From: DASXHZ01 sp036488085
Lineage (GTDB): Bacteria; Acidobacteriota; Thermoanaerobaculia; Gp7-AA8
Length of the DNA: 51,541 nucleotides
Assembly: GCA_036488085.1 (NCBI GenBank)
Contig: DASXHZ010000056.1
Span: forward strand, 1-51,541
Direction of reading: 5' to 3'
Shown here: positions 7,915 through 16,821 of the stretch, piece by piece
Position numbering within the stretch: the stretch's first letter is position 1
Layout of the letters: the number at the start of each line of letters is the position of its first letter
The notes under the pieces: generated by a model
What the model was told of the DNA's origin: nothing
Seen by the model: the letters and a program-made list of their open reading frames with translations, nothing else
The model's database searches: none
Translations under genes and position numbers: made by a program

Positions 7915-10670
7915 TACACCTTGGCCGCGACCGCGCTCTTGACGGCCTGCGCGAGTTGTTCGAGGGCTTTGTCGATGTCGGTACCGAGGTTGATGCTGAT
8001 TGCGCGGCGGTTGCGTTTGAGGAGCGACTCGAAGTCGCCGATGGCTTGTGCGCGAACGAGGACGCCGAAGCCGAACGGCTCGTTCGGGATCGGGACGTCG
8101 TCAGAGGAACCGCCGGTGAGCTGGAGGAAGACGCCGGTGTCGGGCCCTCCTTTGTGCAACTGGCCGGTGGAGTGGAGGAAGCGGGGACCGTAGCCGGTGG
8201 TCGTGGCGACGTGCCGCTCGCGCGCGATGGTCTCGCGGATCTGTGCGATCAGCTCATCGCGTTTCGGCGTCTCGGCGAAGTACTCGGTAAGGGCGACGTA
8301 ATCGCCCGCTTTCACCTGCGCGAGGAGCGCCGCGACCGCGTTATCGCTCGGCGCGACCTGGGTTCCCGAGGAGCTCATCTTGCCGGTCGACTTGAACTCC
8401 TCGAGGAGGCGCTTGGTGTTGTCCTTCGACTCCTGCACGTTCGGCTGATCGAATGCGTCGATGCCGAGGAGCGCGCCGGCGACCGCGGTCGCGAACTCCC
8501 AGAGGAAGAAGATCTCGCCGAGGTCGAGCGGGTCTTCCATGACGATGTCGACGACCGGATGGCCGGCGCTCGACAGCTCCTTGAGACGCGCCGTTTGGTC
8601 GCTGCCGCGCATCCGGACGCAGACGAAGAGACGATCGTCGCCGTAGTCTTTCGCGTCGATCGGCGGCTCGCCGGCGACGGGGACGACGCCTTTCCCTTCC
8701 TTGCCGGTCGACTCGGCGATGAGCTGTTCGACCCAGAGGCCGAGGGTGTCGAGCGGCGGCGGCGTGATGAGCGTGAGCTTGTTGCGGCCGCTGAGCGCCA
8801 TCGCGCCGATCACGGCGCCGAGGAGGGCGGCGGGATTCTTCCGCGCCTTCGGAACGGTCGTGGTGTGCGACGCATGCATGGCGCGGTCGAGGAGCGCCGT
8901 GACGTCGACACCTGCGAGCGCGGCGGGCACCATGCCGAAGTACGAGAGCGCCGAATAGCGGCCGCCGATGTCGGCGTAGTTGATGAAGACCTTGCGGAAC
9001 TTGTCGCGCGCGGCGTCCTTGCCGAGCTGCGTATCGGGATCGGTGACGGCGACGAAGTTCTCGCCGGCGCGGTCGCCCTTGACGCTCTTCACGCGATCGT
9101 AGAAGTAGCGGTGGAACATCGCCGGCTCCGTGGTCGTCCCCGACTTCGAGGCGACGATGAAGAGCGTCTTCGCAACGTCGATCTTTTCTTCGAGCGCGCG
9201 GACAGCTTCCGGCACGGTCGAGTCGAGCACGAGGAGCTGCGGGGTGTTGAACACGCGCCGCGTGACCTCGGAGCACAAACTGGAGCCGCCCATGCCGAGG
9301 ACGACGAAATGCGTGAACTCACCGCGGACGCTGTCGGCGAACGCCTTCAGCTCGGCGGCGTGCTTGGTCATGTCCTCGGCCACACCGAGCCAGCCGAGGG
9401 CGTTGGCGATGATCTTCTTGTGGGCGTCGTCGTTCTTCCAGAGCGTCGCGTCCTTCGCCCAGATGCGGTCGACGAACTTCTCTTTCTCGACGCGGTCGAT
9501 CGCGTCGTCGACCGCTTTCTGGTGCGTGCCGAGGTGCAGCGTGACGCGGTCTGCGAGCCCGCGGAGGGCCTCGTCGCGGCGCGCCTCGATGGTCTGCATC
9601 AGCGATGCGAACGACGCGGAGAACGACTTGACACCCTCCTCGGTCAGTTGGTCGGTGATCGCCTTCAGGCTGAAGCCTTTGCCGGCGAACGTCTTCAGCA
9701 CGCGCTCCGCTTCGTCGACGTTCTCCTCGATCGTGGGCCGCGGGTTGCCGTGGTCTTTGTACGCGAGGTAGGTCGCCGGCGGGATGGTGTTGACGGTGTC
9801 GGCGCCGATGAGCGAGTCGATGTAGAGGACGTCGCTGTACTTCGGGTTCTTGGTGCCGGTCGACGCCCAGAGCGGGCGCTGGACTTTCGCCCCCTTGTCG
9901 CGCAGGCGCTGAAAACGCTCGCTGCCGAAGACTTTCTTGAACTCTACGTACGCCAGCTTCGCGTTCGAGATGGCGATCTTGCCGAGGAGCCCTGCGAGCG
10001 AGGGATCATCCTTCAGTTTCGCTTCGAGCTGTTTGTCGGCCTGCGTATCGATGCGGCTGACGAAGAAGGAGGCGACGGAGTTGATGTCGGCGATCGGCAG
10101 GTTCTGCTCGACGCGGCGCTCCAGCGCGCGGAGGTAGGCCTCCATCACCTGTTTGTAGACGTCGTTCGAGAAGATGAGGGTGATGTTGATGTTGATGCCT
10201 GCGGCGAGCGCTTCTTCGATCGCGGGGATGCCCGCCGGCGTCGCCGGGATCTTGACCATGACGTTCTGGCGGTTCAGTTTCCCGAACAGCCGCTTGGCCT
10301 CGGCGATGGTCGCCTGGGTGTCCATGGCGATGGTCGGGAGGACTTCGATGGAGACGAAGCCGTCGTCGCCGCCGGTCTTGCGGAAGACGGGCTCGAAGAC
10401 GTCGGCGGCGTCGCCGATATCCTCGAGGACGATCTCGTCATAGATCTCTTCGCGCGTCTTGTTCTGCGCCGCGAGGCTGCGCAACTGGCCTTCGTAGTCG
10501 TCGCTGCCGGCGATCGCTTTCTCGAAGATGGTCGGGTTCGAGGTGAGGCCGCGCAGATCGTCTTCGTCGATCATCTGCTGCAGCTTTCCGGCGGTGACGA
10601 GCTTTCGCTCCATCTGATCGAACCAGACGCTTTGGCCGAGTCTCGGCAGCTCAGCTAGAGGGTTGCTCAT
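7914..10670 (-). CDS. Bifunctional transaldolase/glucose-6-phosphate isomerase
   Basis: 918 residues. The N-terminal part (about 1-370) is a transaldolase: LTSNPTIFEKAIAGSDDY, then the Schiff-base Lys140 in VMVKIPAT. The C-terminal part (about 400-918) is a phosphoglucose isomerase with GMGGSSLCSE, SKSGTTTEP and GGRYSALS motifs. The fusion joins the non-oxidative pentose-phosphate branch to glycolysis and is known from Acidobacteria, cyanobacteria and others. GGAGG lies eight bases before the ATG. It is followed without a gap by gnd. No glucose-6-phosphate dehydrogenase gene is in the window, so the oxidative branch is completed elsewhere if at all. Confidence 0.95.
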   Translation of the reverse strand: MSNPLAELPRLGQSVWFDQMERKLVTAGKLQQMIDEDDLRGLTSNPTIFEKAIAGSDDYEGQLRSLAAQNKTREEIYDEIVLEDIGDAADVFEPVFRKTGGDDGFVSIEVLPTIAMDTQATIAEAKRLFGKLNRQNVMVKIPATPAGIPAIEEALAAGININITLIFSNDVYKQVMEAYLRALERRVEQNLPIADINSVASFFVSRIDTQADKQLEAKLKDDPSLAGLLGKIAISNAKLAYVEFKKVFGSERFQRLRDKGAKVQRPLWASTGTKNPKYSDVLYIDSLIGADTVNTIPPATYLAYKDHGNPRPTIEENVDEAERVLKTFAGKGFSLKAITDQLTEEGVKSFSASFASLMQTIEARRDEALRGLADRVTLHLGTHQKAVDDAIDRVEKEKFVDRIWAKDATLWKNDDAHKKIIANALGWLGVAEDMTKHAAELKAFADSVRGEFTHFVVLGMGGSSLCSEVTRRVFNTPQLLVLDSTVPEAVRALEEKIDVAKTLFIVASKSGTTTEPAMFHRYFYDRVKSVKGDRAGENFVAVTDPDTQLGKDAARDKFRKVFINYADIGGRYSALSYFGMVPAALAGVDVTALLDRAMHASHTTTVPKARKNPAALLGAVIGAMALSGRNKLTLITPPPLDTLGLWVEQLIAESTGKEGKGVVPVAGEPPIDAKDYGDDRLFVCVRMRGSDQTARLKELSSAGHPVVDIVMEDPLDLGEIFFLWEFATAVAGALLGIDAFDQPNVQESKDNTKRLLEEFKSTGKMSSSGTQVAPSDNAVAALLAQVKAGDYVALTEYFAETPKRDELIAQIRETIARERHVATTTGYGPRFLHSTGQLHKGGPDTGVFLQLTGGSSDDVPIPNEPFGFGVLVRAQAIGDFESLLKRNRRAISINLGTDIDKALEQLAQAVKSAVAAKV

Positions 10671-10704
10671 GAAGGGAACCTCCGTTGGGGGCTAAAGCAT
10701 ATCG

Positions 10705-11307
10705 CTACGACGCGTCGACGCCTGCCCGCTGGATGGCTTTATGCGCTACTCGCGCCACGAAGATGGAAACGGCGAAGGCGATGACGAGCCCGGCGATTGT
10801 GATGATGAGTTTCGTGTGGTGCTGGGTTGCGATCGACGCGGCGGCGGCGCCGAGGTAGACGAACGCGATCGTGCCGGGCAGGATGCCGACGGCGGTCGCC
10901 GCGATGTACGGCCCGAGGCGGATGCCGGTGAGGCCGAAGGCGTAGTTGACGATCGTGAAGGGGAAGACGGCGGCGAGGCGGACGAGGACGACGATCTTGA
11001 TCCCCTCGCGCGCGATCGCCTGGTCCACCGCTTGGAACTTCGTGTTCTTTGTCGTGATGCGCTCGATCCTCTTCCGCAGCACGGTGCGCGCGAGGATGAA
11101 CGCGATCGTGGCGGTGAGCGTCGCGCCCGTGAGGACGACGATCGTCCCGCCGACGATGCCGAAGATCGCCCCCGCGCCGATGGTCAGGACGGAGCCGGGG
11201 AACACGAGCCCGATCAGACCGTAGCCGAAGGCGTACAGAACGTACCCGATCGGCCCGACGCTCTTCACGTACGCCAAAGCGACGGCGAGGTGCTTCGCGT
11301 ACCGCAC
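10705..11307 (-). CDS. TVP38/TMEM64 (VTT) family membrane protein
   Basis: 200 residues with about five hydrophobic segments. The central stretch (YGLIGLVFPGSVLTIGAGAI and FPFTIVNYAFGLTGIRLGPY) matches the VTT/SNARE-associated domain with its re-entrant loop; FPFTIVNYAFG is the family signature. Relatives in the DedA superfamily flip or transport lipids such as undecaprenyl phosphate (family knowledge); the substrate here is not known. The start is a GTG without an obvious Shine-Dalgarno. It lies between yihY and tal-pgi on the same strand with small gaps. Confidence 0.85.
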   Translation of the reverse strand: MRYAKHLAVALAYVKSVGPIGYVLYAFGYGLIGLVFPGSVLTIGAGAIFGIVGGTIVVLTGATLTATIAFILARTVLRKRIERITTKNTKFQAVDQAIAREGIKIVVLVRLAAVFPFTIVNYAFGLTGIRLGPYIAATAVGILPGTIAFVYLGAAAASIATQHHTKLIITIAGLVIAFAVSIFVARVAHKAIQRAGVDAS

Positions 11308-11323
11308 GCGAGGGAGTGTAGTG

Positions 11324-12382
11324 CTAGTGCAATGTGATCAGCTTCTTGGCTGACTTTGCGACCAGGATCAGGGCGCTGACGCCGCCGACGAGGGCGCCGA
11401 GGAAGAGACCCGCGGCGCCGCCGACGGCGAGTTTGCCGGCTCCGCCGCCAGACTTCGCCTTCGTATAGGCCGGCACCGGACGCACGACGGTGACGACTTT
11501 CGTCTCGGCGCTCTGCCCACTCCGCTCTGCGGCCTCCCGCTGCCCGATCCGCGACCCGTGCTCGTTCGCATACACCTGCGTGAACTCCGCGCCGAAGAAG
11601 AGGATCTGCGCCGACCAGTAGATCCAGACGAGAAGGATGACCAGCGATCCCGCCGCGCCGTACGCCGAGCCGATGCTCCCCTTTCCGAGCCAGAGTCCGA
11701 GGCCGAACTTGCCGAGCACGAAGAGGAGGCCGGTGAAGCCGGCGCCGAGCCAGACGTCGCGCCATTCGACGTGGGTATCCGGCAGGTAGCGAAAGATCAT
11801 CGCGAAGAGGACGGTGATGACGCCGAACGAGACGATGAGCTGGAGCACCTGGAACAGCACTTCGCCGCCGGGGAAACGGGCGCTGATCCAATGCCCCATC
11901 GCGCTGATGACGGCATCGATCACGAGGGAGACGAGGAGGAGAAAGCCGACGCCGAGGACCATCGCCATCGAGAGGAAGCGCTGGCGGACGGTCGTCATGA
12001 TCCCGCCACTCTTATTCTCCTCGACGTTCCAGATGGTGTTGAGCGCGGCCTTGAGCTGGCCGAAGACGCCGGCGGCGCCGAAGAGCAGCGTGACGATCCC
12101 GATGATCATCGCGATGGTGCCGCTCCCCTTCTTGTGCGCGCTCGCGATCATGGTGTTGAGCTGGTCCGCCACGTTCGCGCCGAAGACGCCCTGGAGCTCC
12201 GCGCCAATCCGCCCTTGCGCCGCCTCTCTGCCGAAGACCAGGCCGGCGATGGAGACCGCGATCAGCAGGATCGGCCCGAGGGAGAAGATCGTGTAGTACG
12301 CCAGCGCCGCGCCGAGCCGCTGCGCCTTATCCTCGGAGAACTCGGTCCACGTCTGTTTGAAGAGGACGAAAATGCGCTTCAT
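11324..12382 (-). CDS. YihY/BrkB family membrane protein
   Basis: 352 residues. The first 280 contain six predicted membrane helices with family motifs RLGAALAYYTIFSLGPIL and VLLVWIYWSAQILFFGAEFTQ. The family was once called RNase BN in error; its transport or envelope role is not settled. The tail from about 285 is Ala/Gly/Lys-rich and includes a further hydrophobic segment (LAVGGAAGLFLGALVGG), an extension beyond the usual domain. It is the first gene of the minus-strand run that continues with the VTT protein and tal-pgi. Confidence 0.88.
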   Translation of the reverse strand: MKRIFVLFKQTWTEFSEDKAQRLGAALAYYTIFSLGPILLIAVSIAGLVFGREAAQGRIGAELQGVFGANVADQLNTMIASAHKKGSGTIAMIIGIVTLLFGAAGVFGQLKAALNTIWNVEENKSGGIMTTVRQRFLSMAMVLGVGFLLLVSLVIDAVISAMGHWISARFPGGEVLFQVLQLIVSFGVITVLFAMIFRYLPDTHVEWRDVWLGAGFTGLLFVLGKFGLGLWLGKGSIGSAYGAAGSLVILLVWIYWSAQILFFGAEFTQVYANEHGSRIGQREAAERSGQSAETKVVTVVRPVPAYTKAKSGGGAGKLAVGGAAGLFLGALVGGVSALILVAKSAKKLITLH

Positions 12383-12420
12383 GCGTTACCAGAAGAGCAA
12401 TGGACGTTCCTGCCGGGACT

Positions 12421-12495
12421 GTGTAGCGCCGCCGAGTCGGCGGCGGGTTCCGGACGTGTCGAACCCGGGACGCCGCCGAGTCGGCGGCGCTACAC
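12421..12495. repeat. Nested inverted repeat, possible terminator
   Basis: The 25-base arms at 12421-12445 and 12471-12495 are reverse complements except at one central position, and each arm is itself nearly palindromic around GCCGAGTCGGC. It can therefore fold as one long stem or as two side-by-side hairpins. It sits between the start of yihY and the end of the ferredoxin/MBL gene. No T-run follows, so it is not a classical terminator. Confidence 0.9.
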
Positions 12496-12503
12496 AGAAA
12501 CGC

Positions 12504-13373
12504 TTACCGCGTCTTCATCCAGTCGACGCAGTATTCGAGCTCCCGGCGCATCTGATCGGCGGGTAGGTGCGCCGGGCGGCCGTGGCCGGGGAGGACCCAC
12601 TCGAAACGGTAATCGAGGAGGCGCGCCATCGACTGTATCTGCTCGTTCCAGGAGTACCAGCAGGCACTCCGGAAGGCGTAGAGGTGCTGCGTCCGCTCGT
12701 TCCAGGCGAGGTGGTCGCCGGTGAAGAGGAAGCGGTCGCGCCAGAGGTAGACGGCGTGGCCTTTGGTGTGGCCGGGCGTCGGGATCATGAGGAGGCCGGG
12801 CTCGATCTCGACCGGTTCGATGCCGGACGGCTGCAGTTCCACCGTCGCTGTGCGGGTGCGGGCGTCGTCGCGGTGGAGGACGCGTTTCGCCGCGAATCGA
12901 GAGGCAAACTTGTCGTGATCGGCGACGTCGTCCTGGTGTGTCAGGAGCATCCGCGAGAGGCCGCCCATCCGCTCGATGTTCTTCACGAGCGGGCCGGCGA
13001 AGCGCGGCGAGTCGATGAGGACGTTCCCGCTCTCCTTCCGGATGAGGTAGCTGAACGCGCCGAACGATGACTCCGAGGTGTAGCCGCAACGGTAGACGTC
13101 TTCATCGACGTGCTCCGGGAGGTCCGCCAGGGCGAGCGACATGTCCTGGCGAGTCGCCGTTCCGATCGACGCGGTCGGGCAGGAGATCAGCGCCTTCTGC
13201 GCGGCGAGTAATTCGTTTTCCGTTTCCGGCTGGTGGTAGACGGCTGTCTGGTCGCCGGTATCGCGGAACACGGCCGGCGCAATCTGCCTGCACGCATCGC
13301 AGTCGATGCAGGTGGAATCGACGAAGAATTCGCCGTCGATGTTGTCGGCCAGCTTCAGGGCCACCAGCGCCAT
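12504..13373 (-). CDS. Ferredoxin-MBL fold hydrolase fusion
   Basis: About 289 residues from the ATG at 13373; longer starts up to 13433 are open but would run into the divergent regulator. The N-terminus is a small one-cluster ferredoxin: C22-x2-C25-x2-C28 and a distal C65-P, suiting a 3Fe-4S or 4Fe-4S cluster. Residues about 95-289 are a metallo-beta-lactamase fold: THQDDVADH (145-153), PGHTKGHAVYL, FTGDHLAWNE and LPGHGRP supply metal ligands. Fusing an electron carrier to an MBL domain suggests redox chemistry or a cluster used for sensing; the substrate is unknown. It is divergent from a MerR/CarH-like regulator with 38 bases between starts, which makes it that regulator's likely target. 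Confidence 0.85.
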   Translation of the reverse strand: MALVALKLADNIDGEFFVDSTCIDCDACRQIAPAVFRDTGDQTAVYHQPETENELLAAQKALISCPTASIGTATRQDMSLALADLPEHVDEDVYRCGYTSESSFGAFSYLIRKESGNVLIDSPRFAGPLVKNIERMGGLSRMLLTHQDDVADHDKFASRFAAKRVLHRDDARTRTATVELQPSGIEPVEIEPGLLMIPTPGHTKGHAVYLWRDRFLFTGDHLAWNERTQHLYAFRSACWYSWNEQIQSMARLLDYRFEWVLPGHGRPAHLPADQMRRELEYCVDWMKTR

Positions 13374-13411
13374 ATCCACCAAAACGCACGCCGCGGCGGT
13401 ACGATTTCGCC

Positions 13412-14251
13412 ATGTCCGAGGGTCCCCGGGCACATCGCGCTGAGCTTTGGACGAGTGCGGAGGTTGCGCACGCGTTCGGCGTTGGCGTTTCCTCGATCAA
13501 GCGATGGACGGACGAGGGCGAGCTGGAGTCGGTGCGGACACCGGGCGGGCACCGCCGCTATTCGCTCCCGGCGCTGTATCGCTTCGCGTCGATCCGCAAC
13601 CTGTCGTTCCACGATCTGCCGCAGCTCGAGCAGGGACTGCTCTTCGAGGACATCCCGCCGGAGACCGAGGTCACGTTGTATGAGGCGCTCGTGAACGGGG
13701 ACGCCGAGGCGGTGAAACAACTCGTGACGCCGCATGTGTCGAGCACCGTACAGCGCGCCGCGTTCCTCGATCGGGTCGTCGGCGAGACCCTCCGCGACCT
13801 CGGCGATGCCGCGGCCGACGTGGTCCATCGTTCGGCATACATCGCCGCCGATGCGCTCGATCGCCTGAGGCCGCGGACACGCAAAGACGCGCCGCTCGTG
13901 ATCCTCGCTTGCCCTCCCGGCGAGTGGCACGACCTCCCGCTCCGTCTCGTCCGTCTCGTCTTCGAATGGAGCAACTGGCGGACGGACTTCCTCGGCGCGA
14001 CGCTGCCGTGGGCAAGCGCGCGCGAGGCGGTGGAGCGGACGAAGCCGTCGATCCTCGCCTTCAGCGCCCGAACGCCGGAGCCGTTCCAGCACCCCGAGTT
14101 CGCGAAGCTCGTCGAGTGGTGCCGCGAGCACGCGACGACCGTCATCACCGGCGGCGAATGGGCGCGCGGCGGGAGCGGCGGCGAGAAGGAGTACCTCCGC
14201 TTCCGGACGCTCCGCGGCTTCGAGAAATGGCTGCGCACAGCCCGCGGTTAA
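13412..14251 (+). CDS. MerR-family regulator with CarH-like B12-binding domain
   Basis: 279 residues. Residues 13-58 are a MerR-type winged HTH (WTSAEVAHAFGV, then SIKRWTDEGEL and TPGGHRRY). Residues about 85-155 resemble the four-helix cap and 160-279 the Rossmann cobalamin-binding domain of CarH and LitR. The lower-ligand motif E-x-H-x-x-G appears as E171-W-H173-D-L-P176, so the His remains but Gly has become Pro. The W-x9-EH motif that covers the adenosyl group in CarH is not recognisable (LGDAAADVVHRSAYIAA). It may therefore bind another cobalamin or none. The ATG at 13412 faces the MBL gene. It ends nine bases before ffh. Confidence 0.8.
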   Translation: MSEGPRAHRAELWTSAEVAHAFGVGVSSIKRWTDEGELESVRTPGGHRRYSLPALYRFASIRNLSFHDLPQLEQGLLFEDIPPETEVTLYEALVNGDAEAVKQLVTPHVSSTVQRAAFLDRVVGETLRDLGDAAADVVHRSAYIAADALDRLRPRTRKDAPLVILACPPGEWHDLPLRLVRLVFEWSNWRTDFLGATLPWASAREAVERTKPSILAFSARTPEPFQHPEFAKLVEWCREHATTVITGGEWARGGSGGEKEYLRFRTLRGFEKWLRTARG

Positions 14252-14260
14252 GCTGACCGC

Positions 14261-15601
14261 ATGTTCGACAACCTTCAGGACAAGATGGATCGCGTCTTCA
14301 AGACGCTGCGCGGCGAGGGGTCGCTCAACGAGTGGCACATCGACAACGCGCTGAAAGAGATCCGCGTCGCGCTGCTCGAGGCCGACGTCCACTTCAAAGT
14401 CGTCAAGGACTTCACCAACCGCGTCCGCGAAAAGGCGGTCGGCACCGACGTGCTGACGGCGTTCTCGCCGGCACAGCAGGTGACGAAAGTCGTCCGCGAC
14501 GAGCTACAGGCGCTCCTCGGCGGCAACGAAGTCGGTCTCGCGCTCATCGGCTCGCCTGCGGTCGTCATGATGGTCGGCCTTCAGGGCTCCGGTAAGACGA
14601 CCACCTCGGGCAAGCTTGCGCTGCACCTGAAGTCGCGCGGCAAGCGGCCGATCCTTGTCCCATGCGACGTCTACCGCCCCGCCGCCATCGATCAGCTGCG
14701 CATCGTGGCGAAGAACGTCGGCGTGCCGTTTTATGAGGCCGGCGACAACCGCAATCCGATCGACATCGCGCAGAAGGCGATCACCGAGGCGAAGACGCTG
14801 CTGAATGACGTCGTCATCCTCGATACCGCCGGCCGCCTCCACATCGACGACGAGCTGATGCAGGAGCTCGACACGATCAAGCGCGACACGCGGCCGAGCG
14901 AGATCCTCTTCGTCGCCGACGCGATGACCGGCCAGGACGCGGTCAAGTCGGCGAAGGAGTTCGACGACCGCCTCGGCGTCACCGGCATCGTGCTGACGAA
15001 GCTCGACGGCGATGCGCGCGGCGGCGCGGCGCTGTCGATCAAGGGCGTCGTCAACCGGCCGATCAAGCTGGTCGGCGTCGGCGAAAAGTACGCCGACCTC
15101 GACGTCTTCCATCCCGACCGCATGGCCTCACGCATCCTCGGGATGGGCGACGTGCTCTCGCTCATCGAGAAGGTCGAGACGGAGATCGACAAGAAGGAAG
15201 CGGCCAAGCTCGCCGAGCGCGTCGCCAAGGACAAGTTCACGCTCGAGGACCTCCGCTCGCAACTGCAGCAGGTCAAGAAGATGGGGCCGCTCTCGCAGGT
15301 GGTCTCGATGCTTCCGGGCGCCGGGAAGATCAGCGACGAGGATATCGACGAAAACGCGATCGTCCGGATGCAGGCGATCCTCGACTCGATGACGAAGAAG
15401 GAGCGGGCGTTTCCCCAGCTCATCGACGGGAAGCGGAAGAAGCGGATCGCGAAGGGCTCCGGGACGACGGTCCAGGAGATCAACCGGCTCCTCAAGCAGT
15501 ATCTGCAGATGAAGAAGATGATGCGGACGTTCTCGAAAGGCTTCGGCGCGCGGAAGTTCGGGAAGATGATGAAGGGGCTGCCGCCGGAGTTTTTCGGGTA
15601 G
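14261..15601 (+). CDS. ffh: Signal recognition particle protein Ffh
   Basis: 446 residues, typical length. It binds 4.5S RNA and signal sequences and delivers ribosomes to FtsY at the membrane. The N domain is followed by the G domain with G1 GLQGSGKTTT near residue 105, then DVYRPAAIDQL, DTAGRLHIDDEL, and TKLDGDARGGAAL. The M domain (about 300-446) has the Met-rich segments and the GSGTTVQEINRLLKQY RNA-binding loop region. It leads the ribosome-assembly block as in many bacteria. 15602-15729 has no gene and carries the leader of rpsP. Confidence 0.97.
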   Translation: MFDNLQDKMDRVFKTLRGEGSLNEWHIDNALKEIRVALLEADVHFKVVKDFTNRVREKAVGTDVLTAFSPAQQVTKVVRDELQALLGGNEVGLALIGSPAVVMMVGLQGSGKTTTSGKLALHLKSRGKRPILVPCDVYRPAAIDQLRIVAKNVGVPFYEAGDNRNPIDIAQKAITEAKTLLNDVVILDTAGRLHIDDELMQELDTIKRDTRPSEILFVADAMTGQDAVKSAKEFDDRLGVTGIVLTKLDGDARGGAALSIKGVVNRPIKLVGVGEKYADLDVFHPDRMASRILGMGDVLSLIEKVETEIDKKEAAKLAERVAKDKFTLEDLRSQLQQVKKMGPLSQVVSMLPGAGKISDEDIDENAIVRMQAILDSMTKKERAFPQLIDGKRKKRIAKGSGTTVQEINRLLKQYLQMKKMMRTFSKGFGARKFGKMMKGLPPEFFG

Positions 15602-15729
15602 CGTTGTCAGGGTTTTCGTGGGTGCACGCCCCCGCACTCGGACTAAGGTGGAATTGTGGTTCAGGGGTTGATGTTCGTGCCGCCGGTCCGGTAGCATAGC
15701 CGGCCCAATAAGTTAGGAGCCATTCTCGA

Positions 15730-15963
15730 ATGTTGAAGATTCGCCTCCGGCGCGGTGGCGCCACTCACGCGCCGTTCTACCGCATCGTCGTCTCGGACTC
15801 GCAGAAGACGCCGAGCGCGTCGATGGTCGAGCAGGTCGGGCATTACGACCCGAAGAAGAACCCTGCTGACGTGAAAATCGACCGCGAGCGTGTCGACTTC
15901 TGGCTCGGCAAGGGCGCCCAGCTCTCGCCGACGGTCAAGTCGCTGCTCAAGAAGCTGAAGTAG
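15730..15963 (+). CDS. rpsP: 30S ribosomal protein S16
   Basis: 77 residues beginning MLKIRLRRGG, the universal S16 start, followed by APFYRIVVSDSQ and VGHYDPKKNP. S16 binds 16S rRNA in the 5' domain and helps 30S assembly. AGGAG lies at about 15715 before the ATG. The stop codon TAG is immediately followed by a repeat array, which separates it from khpA. Confidence 0.97.
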   Translation: MLKIRLRRGGATHAPFYRIVVSDSQKTPSASMVEQVGHYDPKKNPADVKIDRERVDFWLGKGAQLSPTVKSLLKKLK

Positions 15964-16079
15964 GTTACGAGGTTGCGAGGTTACGAGGTTGCGAAGTCAC
16001 GCAACCCCGAAACCGCGTAACCTCGTAACCTCGTAACCTCGTAACCTCGTAACCTCGTAACCTCGTAACCTCGAAACCC
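15963..16079. repeat. Foldback array between rpsP and khpA
   Basis: The left arm 15964-15994 carries GGTTACGA/GGTTGCGA octamers, starting on the last base of the rpsP stop codon. The right arm from about 15999 to 16079 carries CGTAACCT units, seven in a row. The khpA ATG follows one base later, so the array fills the whole intergenic space of a ribosomal protein operon. Confidence 0.95.
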
Positions 16080-16080
16080 T

Positions 16081-16311
16081 ATGCGCGATCTAGTTTCCTT
16101 CCTTGCGAAAGCGTTGGTCGACCACCCCGACGAGGTCTACACCTCGACGTACGACCGCTCCGACTCGACAGTGATCGAGCTGGAGGTCGCGGAGGAGGAT
16201 CTGGGGAAGGTGATCGGGCGGCAGGGACGTACCGCGCGCGCGATCCGGACGCTGCTTTCGGCAGCCGGCCAGAAGTCGCGCCGCCGGTACAGCCTCGATA
16301 TCATCGACTGA
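16081..16311 (+). CDS. khpA: KH-domain RNA-binding protein
   Basis: 76 residues, the single KH-domain protein regularly found between rpsP and rimM. The GxxG RNA-contact loop is G46-R-Q-G49 (VIGRQGRTARAIR). Homologues bind RNA with KhpB and influence cell division and cell-wall synthesis in Firmicutes (family knowledge). There is no Shine-Dalgarno before the ATG because the upstream 100 bases are repeat array. It abuts rimM directly (TGA then GTG). Confidence 0.93.
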   Translation: MRDLVSFLAKALVDHPDEVYTSTYDRSDSTVIELEVAEEDLGKVIGRQGRTARAIRTLLSAAGQKSRRRYSLDIID

Positions 16312-16821
16312 GTGAATCGTATCGCCCTCGGCGCCATCCGCAAGCCGCACGGCGTCCGCGGCGAGGCGTCGGTCGACCCGTGGACGGAGTTCGAGCGCTT
16401 CAGCGAAGTGCACGACGTCACGCTCGTCTCGCCTGACGAATCGCAGACGCGGGACGCAAAGATCGAGTCGGCGCGCGCCCACGGCGGCCGGGCGCTCATC
16501 AAGTTCTCCGGGATCGAGACGCCCGAGGAGATGGCGCTCCTTCGCGGCTGGACGATCGAGATTCCGGAGAGCGAGGCGCGAAAACTCGAGCCGGACGAGT
16601 ACTTCCTGCACGATCTGATCGGGCTGACGCTGGTCGACGAGTCAGGCGCCGAGCGTGGGCGGGTCATCGACGCCTACGAAGGCGGCAGCGGCGTGCTGCT
16701 GGAAGTCGAGCGCGGCGCGCACAAGTTCGACGTGCCGTTCGCCTCGGAGATCTGCAAGACGATCGACATTCCCGGAAAGCGGATCGTGGTGGATTTGCCC
16801 GAGGGAATCGATGCGCTTTGA
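16312..16821 (+). CDS. rimM: Ribosome maturation factor RimM
   Basis: 169 residues. The N-terminal RimM domain has IALGAIRKPHGVRGEASVDP, and the C-terminal PRC-barrel starts near EYFLHDLIGLTL with VPFASEICKTIDIPGKRIVV. It binds S19 in the 30S head during assembly. It starts at the GTG touching the khpA stop and overlaps trmD by 11 bases. Confidence 0.95.
   Translation: MNRIALGAIRKPHGVRGEASVDPWTEFERFSEVHDVTLVSPDESQTRDAKIESARAHGGRALIKFSGIETPEEMALLRGWTIEIPESEARKLEPDEYFLHDLIGLTLVDESGAERGRVIDAYEGGSGVLLEVERGAHKFDVPFASEICKTIDIPGKRIVVDLPEGIDAL

Noticed and set aside
7908..10658. 916-codon open frame opposite tal-pgi
   Set aside because: High-GC antisense shadow; Arg/Asp/Val-rich, no motifs, and the other strand encodes a recognised enzyme.
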